Source: an uncultured Spirochaetia bacterium | GTDB lineage: Bacteria; Spirochaetota; CALGPD01 | DNA length: 11,498 nucleotides | Assembly: GCA_937960625.1 (NCBI GenBank) | Contig: CALGPD010000223.1 | Location: 1 to 11,498 of the forward strand | Direction of reading: 5' to 3' | Shown here: positions 1 to 7,296 of the stretch, one piece after another | Layout: every line of letters starts with the position of its first letter | Position numbering within the stretch: the stretch's first letter is position 1 | Program-made: the position numbers and the translations under genes | Notes under the pieces: model-generated | What the model saw: the letters and a program-made list of their open reading frames with translations, nothing else | Told to the model about the DNA's origin: nothing | Database searches by the model: none

Positions 1-1
1 C

Positions 2-64
2 CTTTTTACTATAATTATTGAATTTATAAGTGCTATATTAATAATAATACCGCTAATTATATAA
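2..64 (+). CDS. possible 3' end of a membrane-protein gene (partial)
   Basis: The frame starting at base 2 is open to a TAA at 62-64. It encodes about 20 strongly hydrophobic residues (Ile/Leu/Phe with one Glu and one Pro near the end), as expected for a last membrane helix whose gene begins left of the window. The call is weak because T-rich DNA yields hydrophobic codons by chance. The minus strand of the same bases is also open with a hydrophobic translation, but it has no ATG and no ribosome binding site. Product and family cannot be named. Confidence 0.25.
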   Translation, partial: LFTIIIEFISAILIIIPLII

Positions 65-188
65 AACAAATTTATTATATAAAATATTTAATGTAACGAA
101 TTTAAAAAAAATTAACGGACCTTCAAAATTATTTTTAATTTTAAACAATTTTATATTCAAAATATTTATCATTAATAACGTAAAAAAC

Positions 189-217
189 TTAACACATCTG
201 TTTTTTTTGCATAAATT
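189..217 (+). promoter_or_regulatory. candidate sigma70-type promoter for the 94-aa gene and apbE
   Basis: A TTAACA hexamer (189-194, 5/6 to consensus) is followed after 17 bp by TAAATT (212-217, 4/6), ending 33 bp before the ATG at 251. In DNA this AT-rich such matches arise often, so this is only a candidate. The 65-250 spacer shows nothing else I can support. Confidence 0.3.
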
Positions 218-250
218 ATATCTTGAAAGTTTAAAATTAAGGATAGTTAA

Positions 251-535
251 ATGAAAAAAATAGATTACTCAAACGTCTCGCACCTTGTAGACAATCTACT
301 TACACTTGGAAATACAATTAATAATAATCCAAAATCATATAAAAATTTTACTGCATTTGTGCAGGAAATCAAAAGCAGAATTATTAAGATGAAACCCTTA
401 CTTGACAAAAAAAAAGACGTTTCAGTATATATAAATGATATTGATAAATATTACAACGAAAAAATGAAATCGATAATTGATGAAATTATTACTTATAAGG
501 ATATTCTTTCGGATTTTTTAAATGAGTTTAAATAA
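251..535 (+). CDS. hypothetical small helical cytoplasmic protein (94 aa), coupled to apbE
   Basis: This is a 94-residue, Lys/Asp/Ile-rich protein with no signal peptide, membrane segment or cysteine, and it reads as mostly alpha-helical. I recognise no family. The start is well supported: AAGGA at 239-243 lies 7 nt before the ATG. The reading frame overlaps the start of the next gene (apbE) by 14 bp, so the two are very likely co-transcribed and translationally coupled. Coupling suggests a shared process, but the sequence gives no function; a cytoplasmic helical protein next to a lipoprotein flavin transferase is not a pairing I know. It could also be a lineage-specific protein that merely shares the transcript. 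Confidence 0.75.
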   Translation: MKKIDYSNVSHLVDNLLTLGNTINNNPKSYKNFTAFVQEIKSRIIKMKPLLDKKKDVSVYINDIDKYYNEKMKSIIDEIITYKDILSDFLNEFK

Positions 536-1538
536 AAAAACAAAACATTATCTGATTATATTAATTTTCACTATAACTTTAATTAGATGCAGCAATTCCG
601 GTATTTATAAAACGTATAAACCATTATTCGTTCTTGATACTGTTATGAGTATTAAAATCATCAAGTCTCCAAATTATGATACGGATGAGCTGATTAAGAA
701 AACACTGGAATTAATAAAAAGACTTGATAATATTTTCAATGTTCACATTACTGGTTCTGAATTATATCAACTAAATAAAAATGCTTTTAAACACTCTGTA
801 AAGGTTTCCCCCACTCTGCTTGAATTGTTAAAAAAATCTTTATACGCTGCCAAACTAACCAATGGCGCGTTTGACCCGGCTATGTTAGCACTTAAGAAAA
901 TCTGGAATTTTAAAAAAGATGATTTCACTCCCCCTTCTGATGAACAAATAAAAGCCGCTTTAAAAATTTGCGGTTATAAACATATAAAAATAAAAAATCG
1001 TAATGTATCTTTCACTAAGAAAGGCGTTGGGCTTGATTTAGGAGGGATTGCAAAAGGCTATATTATTGATAAAATTGCGCAGTTATTCAAATCATACGGA
1101 GTAAAAAGCGCATTTATTAATATAGGCGGGGATGTGTATTTAATGGGCAAACAAATGAAATACAACAGGGAATGGAAAGCCGGTATTGAACATCCCAGAA
1201 TAAAAAATAGTAATTTATATGTACTAAAAGTCAAAGATACCGCATTAGTTACGAGCGGAGACTATGAACGGTATAAAATAATTAACGGCAAAAGGTATCA
1301 CCATATAATCAACCCTAAAACCGGGTATCCCGCGTCAGAATGTGTGAGTATGAGCGTAATTGCAAAAAGCGCGGCATTTGCAGATGCATTGTCAACGGGT
1401 TTTTTCGTTCTCGGTCCTGAAAAAGCTTTTCAAATAGCGAAAAAGCTTAAAAATGTCTATATTTTATCAGGAATTCAAAAGAACGGTAAAATTATTAAAA
1501 TTTTTTCCCCTGAATTATCTAATATTTTAGTAAAATAA
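522..1538 (+). CDS. apbE: FAD:protein FMN transferase, lipoprotein (ApbE family)
   Basis: ApbE enzymes use FAD to attach FMN covalently to Thr (or Ser) of target proteins, Mg-dependently, usually on the outer face of the cytoplasmic membrane. Visible here: a lipoprotein signal peptide with hydrophobic residues about 10-21 and a lipobox ending at Cys23; GAFDPA at 115-120; the GVGLDLGGIAKGY block at 168-180; NIGGD at 200-204; TSGDYERY at 244-251; HHIINPKTGYP at 260-270; and ADALST at 287-292, whose Asp and Thr match the family's metal ligands. The 338-residue length is normal and no key motif is lost, so it should be active. The start at 522 is needed to keep the lipobox; its own Shine-Dalgarno (GGA at 511-513) is weak, consistent with coupling to the overlapping upstream gene. 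No flavinylation target (Rnf/Nqr subunit or FMN-binding domain) lies in the window. Confidence 0.95.
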   Translation: MSLNKKTKHYLIILIFTITLIRCSNSGIYKTYKPLFVLDTVMSIKIIKSPNYDTDELIKKTLELIKRLDNIFNVHITGSELYQLNKNAFKHSVKVSPTLLELLKKSLYAAKLTNGAFDPAMLALKKIWNFKKDDFTPPSDEQIKAALKICGYKHIKIKNRNVSFTKKGVGLDLGGIAKGYIIDKIAQLFKSYGVKSAFINIGGDVYLMGKQMKYNREWKAGIEHPRIKNSNLYVLKVKDTALVTSGDYERYKIINGKRYHHIINPKTGYPASECVSMSVIAKSAAFADALSTGFFVLGPEKAFQIAKKLKNVYILSGIQKNGKIIKIFSPELSNILVK

Positions 1539-1549
1539 TTAAAAAACTA

Positions 1550-1578
1550 GTGAAATAAAAATCATATAATGATATAAT
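1550..1578 (+). promoter_or_regulatory. candidate promoter of the kinase/phosphatase/VWA operon
   Basis: GTGAAA (1550-1555, 4/6 to TTGACA), a 17 bp spacer and a perfect TATAAT (1573-1578) predict a transcript start near 1585 and a leader of about 25 nt before the ATG at 1611. A second perfect TATAAT lies 8 bp upstream at 1565-1570, without a good -35. This is the only convincing promoter-like site upstream of the five genes, whose later gaps are 9-34 nt. Confidence 0.5.
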
Positions 1579-1610
1579 CACAGTATAAAAATAATCCGGG
1601 GTGTCTTAAT

Positions 1611-2948
1611 ATGTGGGAATGCTGTAATTGTGTTAACTTAAATACTCCCGAAACGAGTTATTGTGTGGCATGCGGGCATAACAAATGCTCAACATGTGAA
1701 GAAATCTCGATTCCATCTAAATTAAGCGGCAACGAAAAAGTTTATTATTTCTATTTGAATAAGTTTTACTTTAATGATAAAGTTTTAAGCCCTATTGAAC
1801 GGGCAAAATTAGCAGATATTTCAAAACAATACGGAATATCTGAAAAATCCGTAAAAAAAATGCATGAATTAAGTTCTATTCCCTACACCGAAATTGTCGA
1901 AACCAAAGAACCTGAAATTATAGAAAAGCCTGAAAGCAAACCAAAGCCTGAAAAAAAGAAACCGCCAAAACCGCCGAAAAAAGTTAAATCTGCTAAACCG
2001 ACCAGGCCTCCTAAAACGAAAACTCCGGGTAAGAGTAAAAGCCGGTCTTTTATTTTAGTAATAATAATATTTATGCTTATAGGCGCAGGCGGGGCTTATT
2101 ATTTCTCTTTTTACCATTATTCCCCTAAAAACCTAAAAGCGCAGTTATCCGGGTTTAAGAAAAAAATTAACTCGGTATCAGTCTCAAATGACGGGAACTA
2201 TATTGCTGCAAATTCTTATGATAAAATCATAATATATAACGCTGTTAATGGCAGAATAATTAAAACGTTAAAAACAAAATCTTTCAGCCTTGGCATTAGC
2301 GCAAAAGGCAATTACGTTGTTAAAATATCCCCTGCTGAAATGTATTCAGTAAAAACGGGAAAACTTTTACTTAAATATCACGGTGTAAAAATGTATTCAC
2401 AAGTAACAGGTAAGCTATTAGGCGAGCATCAAAATATAAAAAGAGCATTTAAGGTTAAATTATCCCATAATTCGTTTTTTGTTCATTTTATTTCAACAGC
2501 TAAGAATGTAGATGTTAAGATATATAAACTTCATAGCGGCGGTTTTTATGCAAACAGGCAGTTTAAAGGCTATTATTTAGGATATTCAAGCAACGGAAAA
2601 TTTCTTGCTACTTATTTCAATGGATATATTAATATCTGGAATGTCTTACAAGGAAAAATTGTAAAAACTGTAAGAGTATTAAAACCAAAGGCTAAGAAAT
2701 TAACTTTAAAGTTAAAAGGAAATACTCTACGCATACTTGAAATATCAAATGACTTGAAATATATACTAAACAGCAACGGAAACGCTGTTCAGTTGATAAA
2801 TATTAATAACGGGAAAATAATAAAAAAATTCATGCGTTATCCTGTGAGTTTTTTAAACGCCAAAATTTCAGACGCATGTTTTTCAAAAACAAGTAATTCC
2901 GTTATAGTTGCTCAAGGAAATAAAATTTATTTATATCGAATAAATTAA
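1611..2948 (+). CDS. membrane protein: RanBP2-type zinc finger, one TM helix, beta-propeller-like outside domain
   Basis: A 445-residue, three-part protein. Residues 2-21 fit the RanBP2-type zinc finger spacing exactly (Trp2, Cys4, Cys7, Asn11, Cys18, Cys21), with an extra Cys pair at 26 and 29. A helical segment follows (about 40-87), then a Lys/Pro-rich linker (about 100-145). A single membrane helix at about 147-166 is preceded by many basic residues, so the N-terminus is predicted inside. Residues about 180-445 hold degenerate WD40/PQQ-like strands (for example an NDGNYIAA-type turn near 194 and an NIWNV strand near 341), predicted outside. Start support: GGGGTG at 1598-1603, 7 nt before the ATG. 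As first gene of the VWA/phosphatase/kinase run it could be the membrane sensor or anchor; that role is inference. A short internal duplication sits at residues 244-277. Confidence 0.8.
   Translation: MWECCNCVNLNTPETSYCVACGHNKCSTCEEISIPSKLSGNEKVYYFYLNKFYFNDKVLSPIERAKLADISKQYGISEKSVKKMHELSSIPYTEIVETKEPEIIEKPESKPKPEKKKPPKPPKKVKSAKPTRPPKTKTPGKSKSRSFILVIIIFMLIGAGGAYYFSFYHYSPKNLKAQLSGFKKKINSVSVSNDGNYIAANSYDKIIIYNAVNGRIIKTLKTKSFSLGISAKGNYVVKISPAEMYSVKTGKLLLKYHGVKMYSQVTGKLLGEHQNIKRAFKVKLSHNSFFVHFISTAKNVDVKIYKLHSGGFYANRQFKGYYLGYSSNGKFLATYFNGYINIWNVLQGKIVKTVRVLKPKAKKLTLKLKGNTLRILEISNDLKYILNSNGNAVQLININNGKIIKKFMRYPVSFLNAKISDACFSKTSNSVIVAQGNKIYLYRIN
2340..2441 (+). repeat. two-copy, 17-residue tandem repeat inside the propeller gene
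   Basis: Two adjacent 51-bp units (2340-2390 and 2391-2441) encode 17-residue segments beginning MYSVKTGKLL and MYSQVTGKLL; by eye 9 of 17 positions match. The copies have drifted at DNA level, so the duplication is not recent. It adds a second strand-turn-strand unit within one propeller blade. Confidence 0.55.
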
Positions 2949-2982
2949 TTTAAATACAAAAATTTATTTAAAGAGGTAATTT

Positions 2983-3645
2983 ATGCAACCCATTAAAATT
3001 AATCCGCAAGGCGCAAGTTACAATGTTGATATTGTTTTTTGTATCGATGCAACCGCATCAATGCAGCCTATTATTGACCAGGTAAAAGCAAACGCAAAAG
3101 AAATGCCTGATGTTATTTTACAGAAATCTGAAGAAAAAGGTAAAAAAATCAAGCTGTTAAGAATGAAACTCATTGAGTATAGAGATTTGGTTGAAGACCA
3201 GACCGGACAAATGGTAGAATATGAATTCACTGAAAATGCTGAAGAATTTAAATCATGGGTGGATTCAATAGTTGCTGACGGAGGCGGAGATTATCCGGAA
3301 TCAACTTTTGATGCAATACTAAAAGCTTGTGAAGCAGACTGGTACATGGGACAGGGTAAAAAAAGAAAAATTATTATTGTAATGACTGATGATAAACCAA
3401 GAGAAATTCATCAATCAAGTTTAAAAGAAGGTGAATCTCCAACAGTAACGACAGTAATTAACCGCTATCTTGGAATGTCTGAATCAAACGAAGGCAGATT
3501 ATTAATTATTGCGCCCGAATGCGAAGAATATTCAATGCTCACACAGGCTGAGTTCACAGAATACGTCAAAGCATCTCCGGGTAACGGCCTTGCAGATGTC
3601 GGTTTTTACGATACAGTTATCCCATGGATAGTTAACTCAATATAG
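2983..3645 (+). CDS. TerY-like von Willebrand factor A (VWA) protein, copy 1
   Basis: A 220-residue single-domain VWA protein. The first strand (VDIVFCID) leads into a metal-ion-dependent adhesion site of the form D-x-T-x-S (Asp22, Thr24, Ser26), a variant of the usual DxSxS. Residues 100-106 read GGGDYPE, placing Asp at the loop that carries Thr in many VWA domains, and TDD at 135-137 provides the last acidic position. VWA domains bind a divalent metal and mediate protein contacts. There is no signal peptide or membrane helix, so it acts in the cytoplasm. Start support: GAGG at 2973-2976, 6 nt before the ATG. The phosphatase gene follows after 9 nt. The domain choice and the phosphatase-kinase neighbours match TerY-P triads. 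A paralogue lies at 7297-8019. Confidence 0.9.
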   Translation: MQPIKINPQGASYNVDIVFCIDATASMQPIIDQVKANAKEMPDVILQKSEEKGKKIKLLRMKLIEYRDLVEDQTGQMVEYEFTENAEEFKSWVDSIVADGGGDYPESTFDAILKACEADWYMGQGKKRKIIIVMTDDKPREIHQSSLKEGESPTVTTVINRYLGMSESNEGRLLIIAPECEEYSMLTQAEFTEYVKASPGNGLADVGFYDTVIPWIVNSI

Positions 3646-3654
3646 AGTGAAAAA

Positions 3655-5475
3655 ATGCCTGAACAAAAAGTAAAAGTTTTTTCATATTCGGAAACATCCC
3701 GCGCAGATAAAGAGCAAAACGAGGATTCTCACTATTGTTTTTTCGATGAGGATAAAAACATTGTTTTACTTCTCGTTTGTGACGGATTGGGCGGAGCTCC
3801 AGGAGGACAAACAGCTTCTCAGACAATAAGAAACGCGTTTATTCAATATTTCGATGAATCTTTTTTAATCAAACTTAAATCAGAAAGCAAGGATACAATA
3901 CTAACTACCTTAAATATGCGTTTAACGTCTATTCTAACCTCAGCGCGGCACGAATTGAAAAAAGCATATAAAGAAGAAAACCAGGCCAGACAGGAACAGG
4001 GAAAAGTATTGCTGCCGGAAAAACATAAACGCGGCGGATTTGCTTCAACTTTTTCCTGCGCTATTATAATAGATGACACGCTTTATTATTCCTGGGTTGG
4101 CGATTCAAGAGTGTATCTGCTTAGAAACGGCAGGTTAAAACCATTAAGCTACGACCATTCTACCGGAGTGTTTGCAGAAAATTTTAATGAGCTTGACCTT
4201 GTGTTATCTGGAAAAGTAATGAGCAAATGCGTTTCACCGTTTGCAGATGATGAATTCGTTGATATTGATGAAAGCGAAATTTTCACCGAAAAATTAGAAG
4301 AAAATGATATTATCTTCTGCGCTTCCGACGGCATATTTGACTATCTTCTGCCCTGGGTTCTGGAAATGGTATTCGTAAAAACTCTTGCTTTTGGATACCA
4401 GCCTGAAGAATACATAAAAAAAATATATTATCAAATCAGGCCGGTTTTTCAAGACGATACTACAATAGCCATAATGTTCAAGGGCTCGCCCAAACCCTAT
4501 GGCACAAACTTTCCATATATCGATGATGCTTTTTTCTATTTGAATTCATTTGAATTAAACAATATGATTGAAAATGAGTTTAACTCGTTACCCATGGACT
4601 GGGATCAAATCAAGCCGGATGAACATTATAAAAAATATCTTTCAAGGCAATCATGGGATAAGATTCTTGAACAAAGTAAAAGGCTGACTGAAAAACAGGA
4701 TATTACGGATAAAGTTTATTGTAAAACTTGCAAATCTGTTTATAACGGGGAAAATGCCGGGGAAAAATGCAAAAACGAAAACTGTAACGGGGAATTATTA
4801 CAAACCCCTTTTATTGAGATATTTCTCAAACACAATAGTAATCAGATAAATCCTTTTGAAATTGTAACAATAGAACTAGAATTGAACCCGCAAACTAATC
4901 TATATACTCTAAATATTGAAAACGAAAACCAAAACAAAATTATGGATCTATTTCATGAGCAAGTTAAAATCATGCAGGATAAAAATGAATGGAAAATAAA
5001 CTCTGAAAATTTTGAAATATTCACTTTTTATCCACAGGTTTTTACAAAAAACACATTAAAACTCGTTGAAATTAAAAAAATAATGATTGGTGATGATATT
5101 TATGATTTTATATTCCCTGATGAAAAATCCGGAAATACAATAATAATTAATAACAACGAGTATACATTTGAAAACAATAAACTCTTTATTTACGGTTCAG
5201 GTGAAGGTAAAGTTACAAAAACAGAAAAAGGACAGGTTATCGAGTATGTAAAACTAACCGGAAATTATACAGATAATAACTCCGGGGTGTTTTATAAAAC
5301 TCAGGAAAATGAAATAATTTTTCAGGATGCTAAATGGGATAACGGATTATTTATAAGCAGCGGAAAGAACGAAATCTCATTCAATCAATATCCCAAAAAC
5401 GTAATGATTAAAATAAAAAACATATGCTTTGCATTCCGGGGTAAAGCAGAAAATTTAAAAGTAAAAACAAACTAA
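3655..5475 (+). CDS. PP2C-type Ser/Thr phosphatase with zinc ribbon and C-terminal beta-rich domain
   Basis: Residues about 5-277 form a PP2C (PPM) protein phosphatase, a metal-dependent enzyme removing phosphate from Ser/Thr. Its key motifs are intact: QNED (21-24), DGLGG (43-47), VGDSRVYLLR (148-157), CASDGIFDYL (222-231) and DDTT (267-270), so all metal-binding Asp residues are present. A helical linker leads to a zinc ribbon, CxxC at 356/359 and CxxxxC at 372/377. The last 220 residues are rich in predicted beta strands and I do not recognise them. At 606 residues it is over twice a minimal bacterial PP2C. No membrane segment is seen. Start support is modest: GAGTGA (3645-3650) overlaps the previous stop codon, suggesting coupling. 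The kinase gene starts 10 nt downstream, so the pair probably acts on common substrates, perhaps including the kinase itself. Confidence 0.92.
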   Translation: MPEQKVKVFSYSETSRADKEQNEDSHYCFFDEDKNIVLLLVCDGLGGAPGGQTASQTIRNAFIQYFDESFLIKLKSESKDTILTTLNMRLTSILTSARHELKKAYKEENQARQEQGKVLLPEKHKRGGFASTFSCAIIIDDTLYYSWVGDSRVYLLRNGRLKPLSYDHSTGVFAENFNELDLVLSGKVMSKCVSPFADDEFVDIDESEIFTEKLEENDIIFCASDGIFDYLLPWVLEMVFVKTLAFGYQPEEYIKKIYYQIRPVFQDDTTIAIMFKGSPKPYGTNFPYIDDAFFYLNSFELNNMIENEFNSLPMDWDQIKPDEHYKKYLSRQSWDKILEQSKRLTEKQDITDKVYCKTCKSVYNGENAGEKCKNENCNGELLQTPFIEIFLKHNSNQINPFEIVTIELELNPQTNLYTLNIENENQNKIMDLFHEQVKIMQDKNEWKINSENFEIFTFYPQVFTKNTLKLVEIKKIMIGDDIYDFIFPDEKSGNTIIINNNEYTFENNKLFIYGSGEGKVTKTEKGQVIEYVKLTGNYTDNNSGVFYKTQENEIIFQDAKWDNGLFISSGKNEISFNQYPKNVMIKIKNICFAFRGKAENLKVKTN

Positions 5476-5485
5476 GAGGTAAAAT

Positions 5486-7282
5486 ATGGCTGGTATATTA
5501 AAAGTCGGTGACGTGAAAAACGGATATGAAGTTTTTAAAATGGTTTCAGGAGAAGATCAGGGCGGTTACAGTATTACAGCTTTTGCGAAAAAAGATAAAT
5601 TTGAATACTTTCTAAAAATGTATCAAACTCCCACGGTCGTATCTCTGCCCGCGGACCAGGAGTTTTTTAAAAACCGTATTTTCAAACTGATGGGCAAATT
5701 AGGTATCCCTAAAATTAAAAATTTCATTGCTCAGGATAAAGAATTTTTTCTCGATGAAGAATCAGGAAGATACATTAAAATATCAGAAATTCTAAAAGGC
5801 ACACAATTATCCAACTTATTATCAAGCGAACCGTATAACAACGCAGGTTTAAGTTATGAAGAAGCTTTTAAATACGCAACCCTTATTGCCTATGCTTTTA
5901 GAAATATTCACGAGTTTGGAATAACTCACAGTGATTTAAAGCCGGATAATATTTTTATTGAAGACAGAGAAACAATGAGCGGAAAAACCGCTAAAACCGT
6001 TGTTATTATAGATTTCGACAGCGCTCTGATAGATGATTTACCAAAACCTAAAGAATTAGTCGGTACGCCGGGATATTACTCGGTTGAACACCTTGTACAT
6101 GATTTCATGGACGAAAGTATATGGCCCGGAACTGATTCTGATGTATTCACTTTAGGCATTATATTTTATGAACTTTTCACCGGACAAAAACCGTTTTTAG
6201 GTAAATCTGCAGAAGGCTCGCTTCACGAAACAGCCATGGTTGTATGTAATGACAGCAAACTGCCTCAAAAATTAAATGAAGTAAATGCTGAGGTACCTGA
6301 AAGTGTTTCAAATATTGTATTATCAATGTTAAACCCGGATAGATCCGCAAGGCCGGGAATGAAAGAAGTTCATGAAAAATTAATAAAAATAACTTCCGGA
6401 GAAAAAGTTGAAACAAAAACACCGGAACTTAGCACTGAAGAAACGCAGTCAGAGACAACAACTGCCGGCCCAGCCGCAGACACTGAAACTTCATCTTTTA
6501 AAGATGAAATACTCTCAGCGGTTGATGAGACTGAAGACATTTTGCCTACTCCTGATGTTACTGAAAGCACATCCGAAAAAACAACACCGGTTGAACCTCC
6601 AATAGAAAGCGCGCCGGTAACAAATCAAACATACAAATTAACAGGCCCTGCCGGAGAAATATCACTCGATGAAAATACAGGCATATCACAAATAAATTCC
6701 CGTGTTTTAGGCTCTATTGGAGTAAAACTTACAAAAAATGCGGGTAGAATATATTTTGATAAAAATACCGGGGCATGGAAGCTTTATACTTCAAAATTCG
6801 TTACAGGCAACGTATTAAAAAACAATGAAAACATTGATAAAGAAAAAACGGTAGTGCTTAATGCCGGGGATATAATAACAGTTGATGGAGTTGCTCTTTC
6901 CTTTGATTTACAGGGCAGTGTTATAGATAAATCTGCTTTAACACAAGCTGAAGAAACTTATGATGATAATAAAATCAAAGCTCATATTGAAAAGAAAGTT
7001 GGAGATGCGGGTGATTTAACTTTAGAATGTGAAAGCAACGAGATAAAAATCAGCACTGTGTCAATATTCATACTCTCAAACAGAAATTTAGCTGACTTTG
7101 AATTATACGGAGTAAAAAATCTTGGTTCAATTTCTCTCGATCAGGGTGTGTGGAAAATTTATCCTTCAAAGTATTCCGAAGGTGAATTATTCTTGAACTC
7201 GGAAAATATTAAGCATCCAACAGCTTTAAACCCGGGAGATATTATAACTATACAGAATAAAAATATTAATGTAAATTTTTAA
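5486..7282 (+). CDS. Ser/Thr protein kinase with two C-terminal degenerate FHA-like repeats
   Basis: Residues about 12-300 are a Hanks-type (eukaryote-like) protein kinase. Seen: a loose Gly-rich loop (22-31), a Lys in a FLKMY strand (Lys44, VAIK position), the catalytic loop HSDLKPDN (148-155, Ser replacing the usual Arg of HRD), the metal-binding DFD (176-178 instead of DFG), GTPGYYS (193-199) and DSDVFTLGIIFYEL (217-230). Catalytic Asp150, Asn155 and Asp176 are kept, so activity is expected. Having no Arg in the HRD position suggests it does not need activation-loop phosphorylation in the usual way. Residues about 305-380 are a Thr/Ser/Glu/Pro-rich linker. Two FHA-like repeats follow (about 382-475 and 508-598). 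There is no membrane helix, so it is cytoplasmic. Start support: GAGGT at 5476-5480, 5 nt before the ATG. The phosphatase precedes it and a VWA gene follows 14 nt later. Confidence 0.93.
   Translation: MAGILKVGDVKNGYEVFKMVSGEDQGGYSITAFAKKDKFEYFLKMYQTPTVVSLPADQEFFKNRIFKLMGKLGIPKIKNFIAQDKEFFLDEESGRYIKISEILKGTQLSNLLSSEPYNNAGLSYEEAFKYATLIAYAFRNIHEFGITHSDLKPDNIFIEDRETMSGKTAKTVVIIDFDSALIDDLPKPKELVGTPGYYSVEHLVHDFMDESIWPGTDSDVFTLGIIFYELFTGQKPFLGKSAEGSLHETAMVVCNDSKLPQKLNEVNAEVPESVSNIVLSMLNPDRSARPGMKEVHEKLIKITSGEKVETKTPELSTEETQSETTTAGPAADTETSSFKDEILSAVDETEDILPTPDVTESTSEKTTPVEPPIESAPVTNQTYKLTGPAGEISLDENTGISQINSRVLGSIGVKLTKNAGRIYFDKNTGAWKLYTSKFVTGNVLKNNENIDKEKTVVLNAGDIITVDGVALSFDLQGSVIDKSALTQAEETYDDNKIKAHIEKKVGDAGDLTLECESNEIKISTVSIFILSNRNLADFELYGVKNLGSISLDQGVWKIYPSKYSEGELFLNSENIKHPTALNPGDIITIQNKNINVNF
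6776..7279 (+). repeat. duplicated FHA-like C-terminal unit within the kinase
   Basis: The block Trp431-Phe473 (6776-6904) matches Trp556-Phe598 (7151-7279). Both have WK(L/I)Y-x-SK, an Asn-Glu-Asn or Ser-Glu-Asn turn followed by Ile, and LN-x-GDIIT, ending in hydrophobic strands, as in the C-terminal half of FHA domains (W-x-L...NGT-like turn...L-x-x-GD-x-I). Neither copy shows the Ser-x-x-His pair and Arg that FHA domains normally use to hold phosphothreonine. Confidence 0.65.
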
Positions 7283-7296
7283 TTATTGGAGCAAAT

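Noticed and set aside
56..84. 11-bp direct repeat ATTATATAAAA at 56-66 and 74-84
   Set aside because: Low-complexity AT sequence; two copies only, with no third unit or regular array.
125..142. Perfect 7-bp stem with a TTTT loop (AAAATTA/TAATTTT)
   Set aside because: It is made only of A and T, is too weak for a terminator, and is expected by chance in this spacer.
3018..3230. Minus-strand open frame inside the first VWA gene, and similar antisense frames inside the PP2C and kinase genes (for example 3843-4079, 4149-4334, 6177-6422, 6370-6570)
   Set aside because: They lie wholly within genes with clear protein families, have Phe/Ser/Leu-rich chance-like translations and show no recognisable domain.
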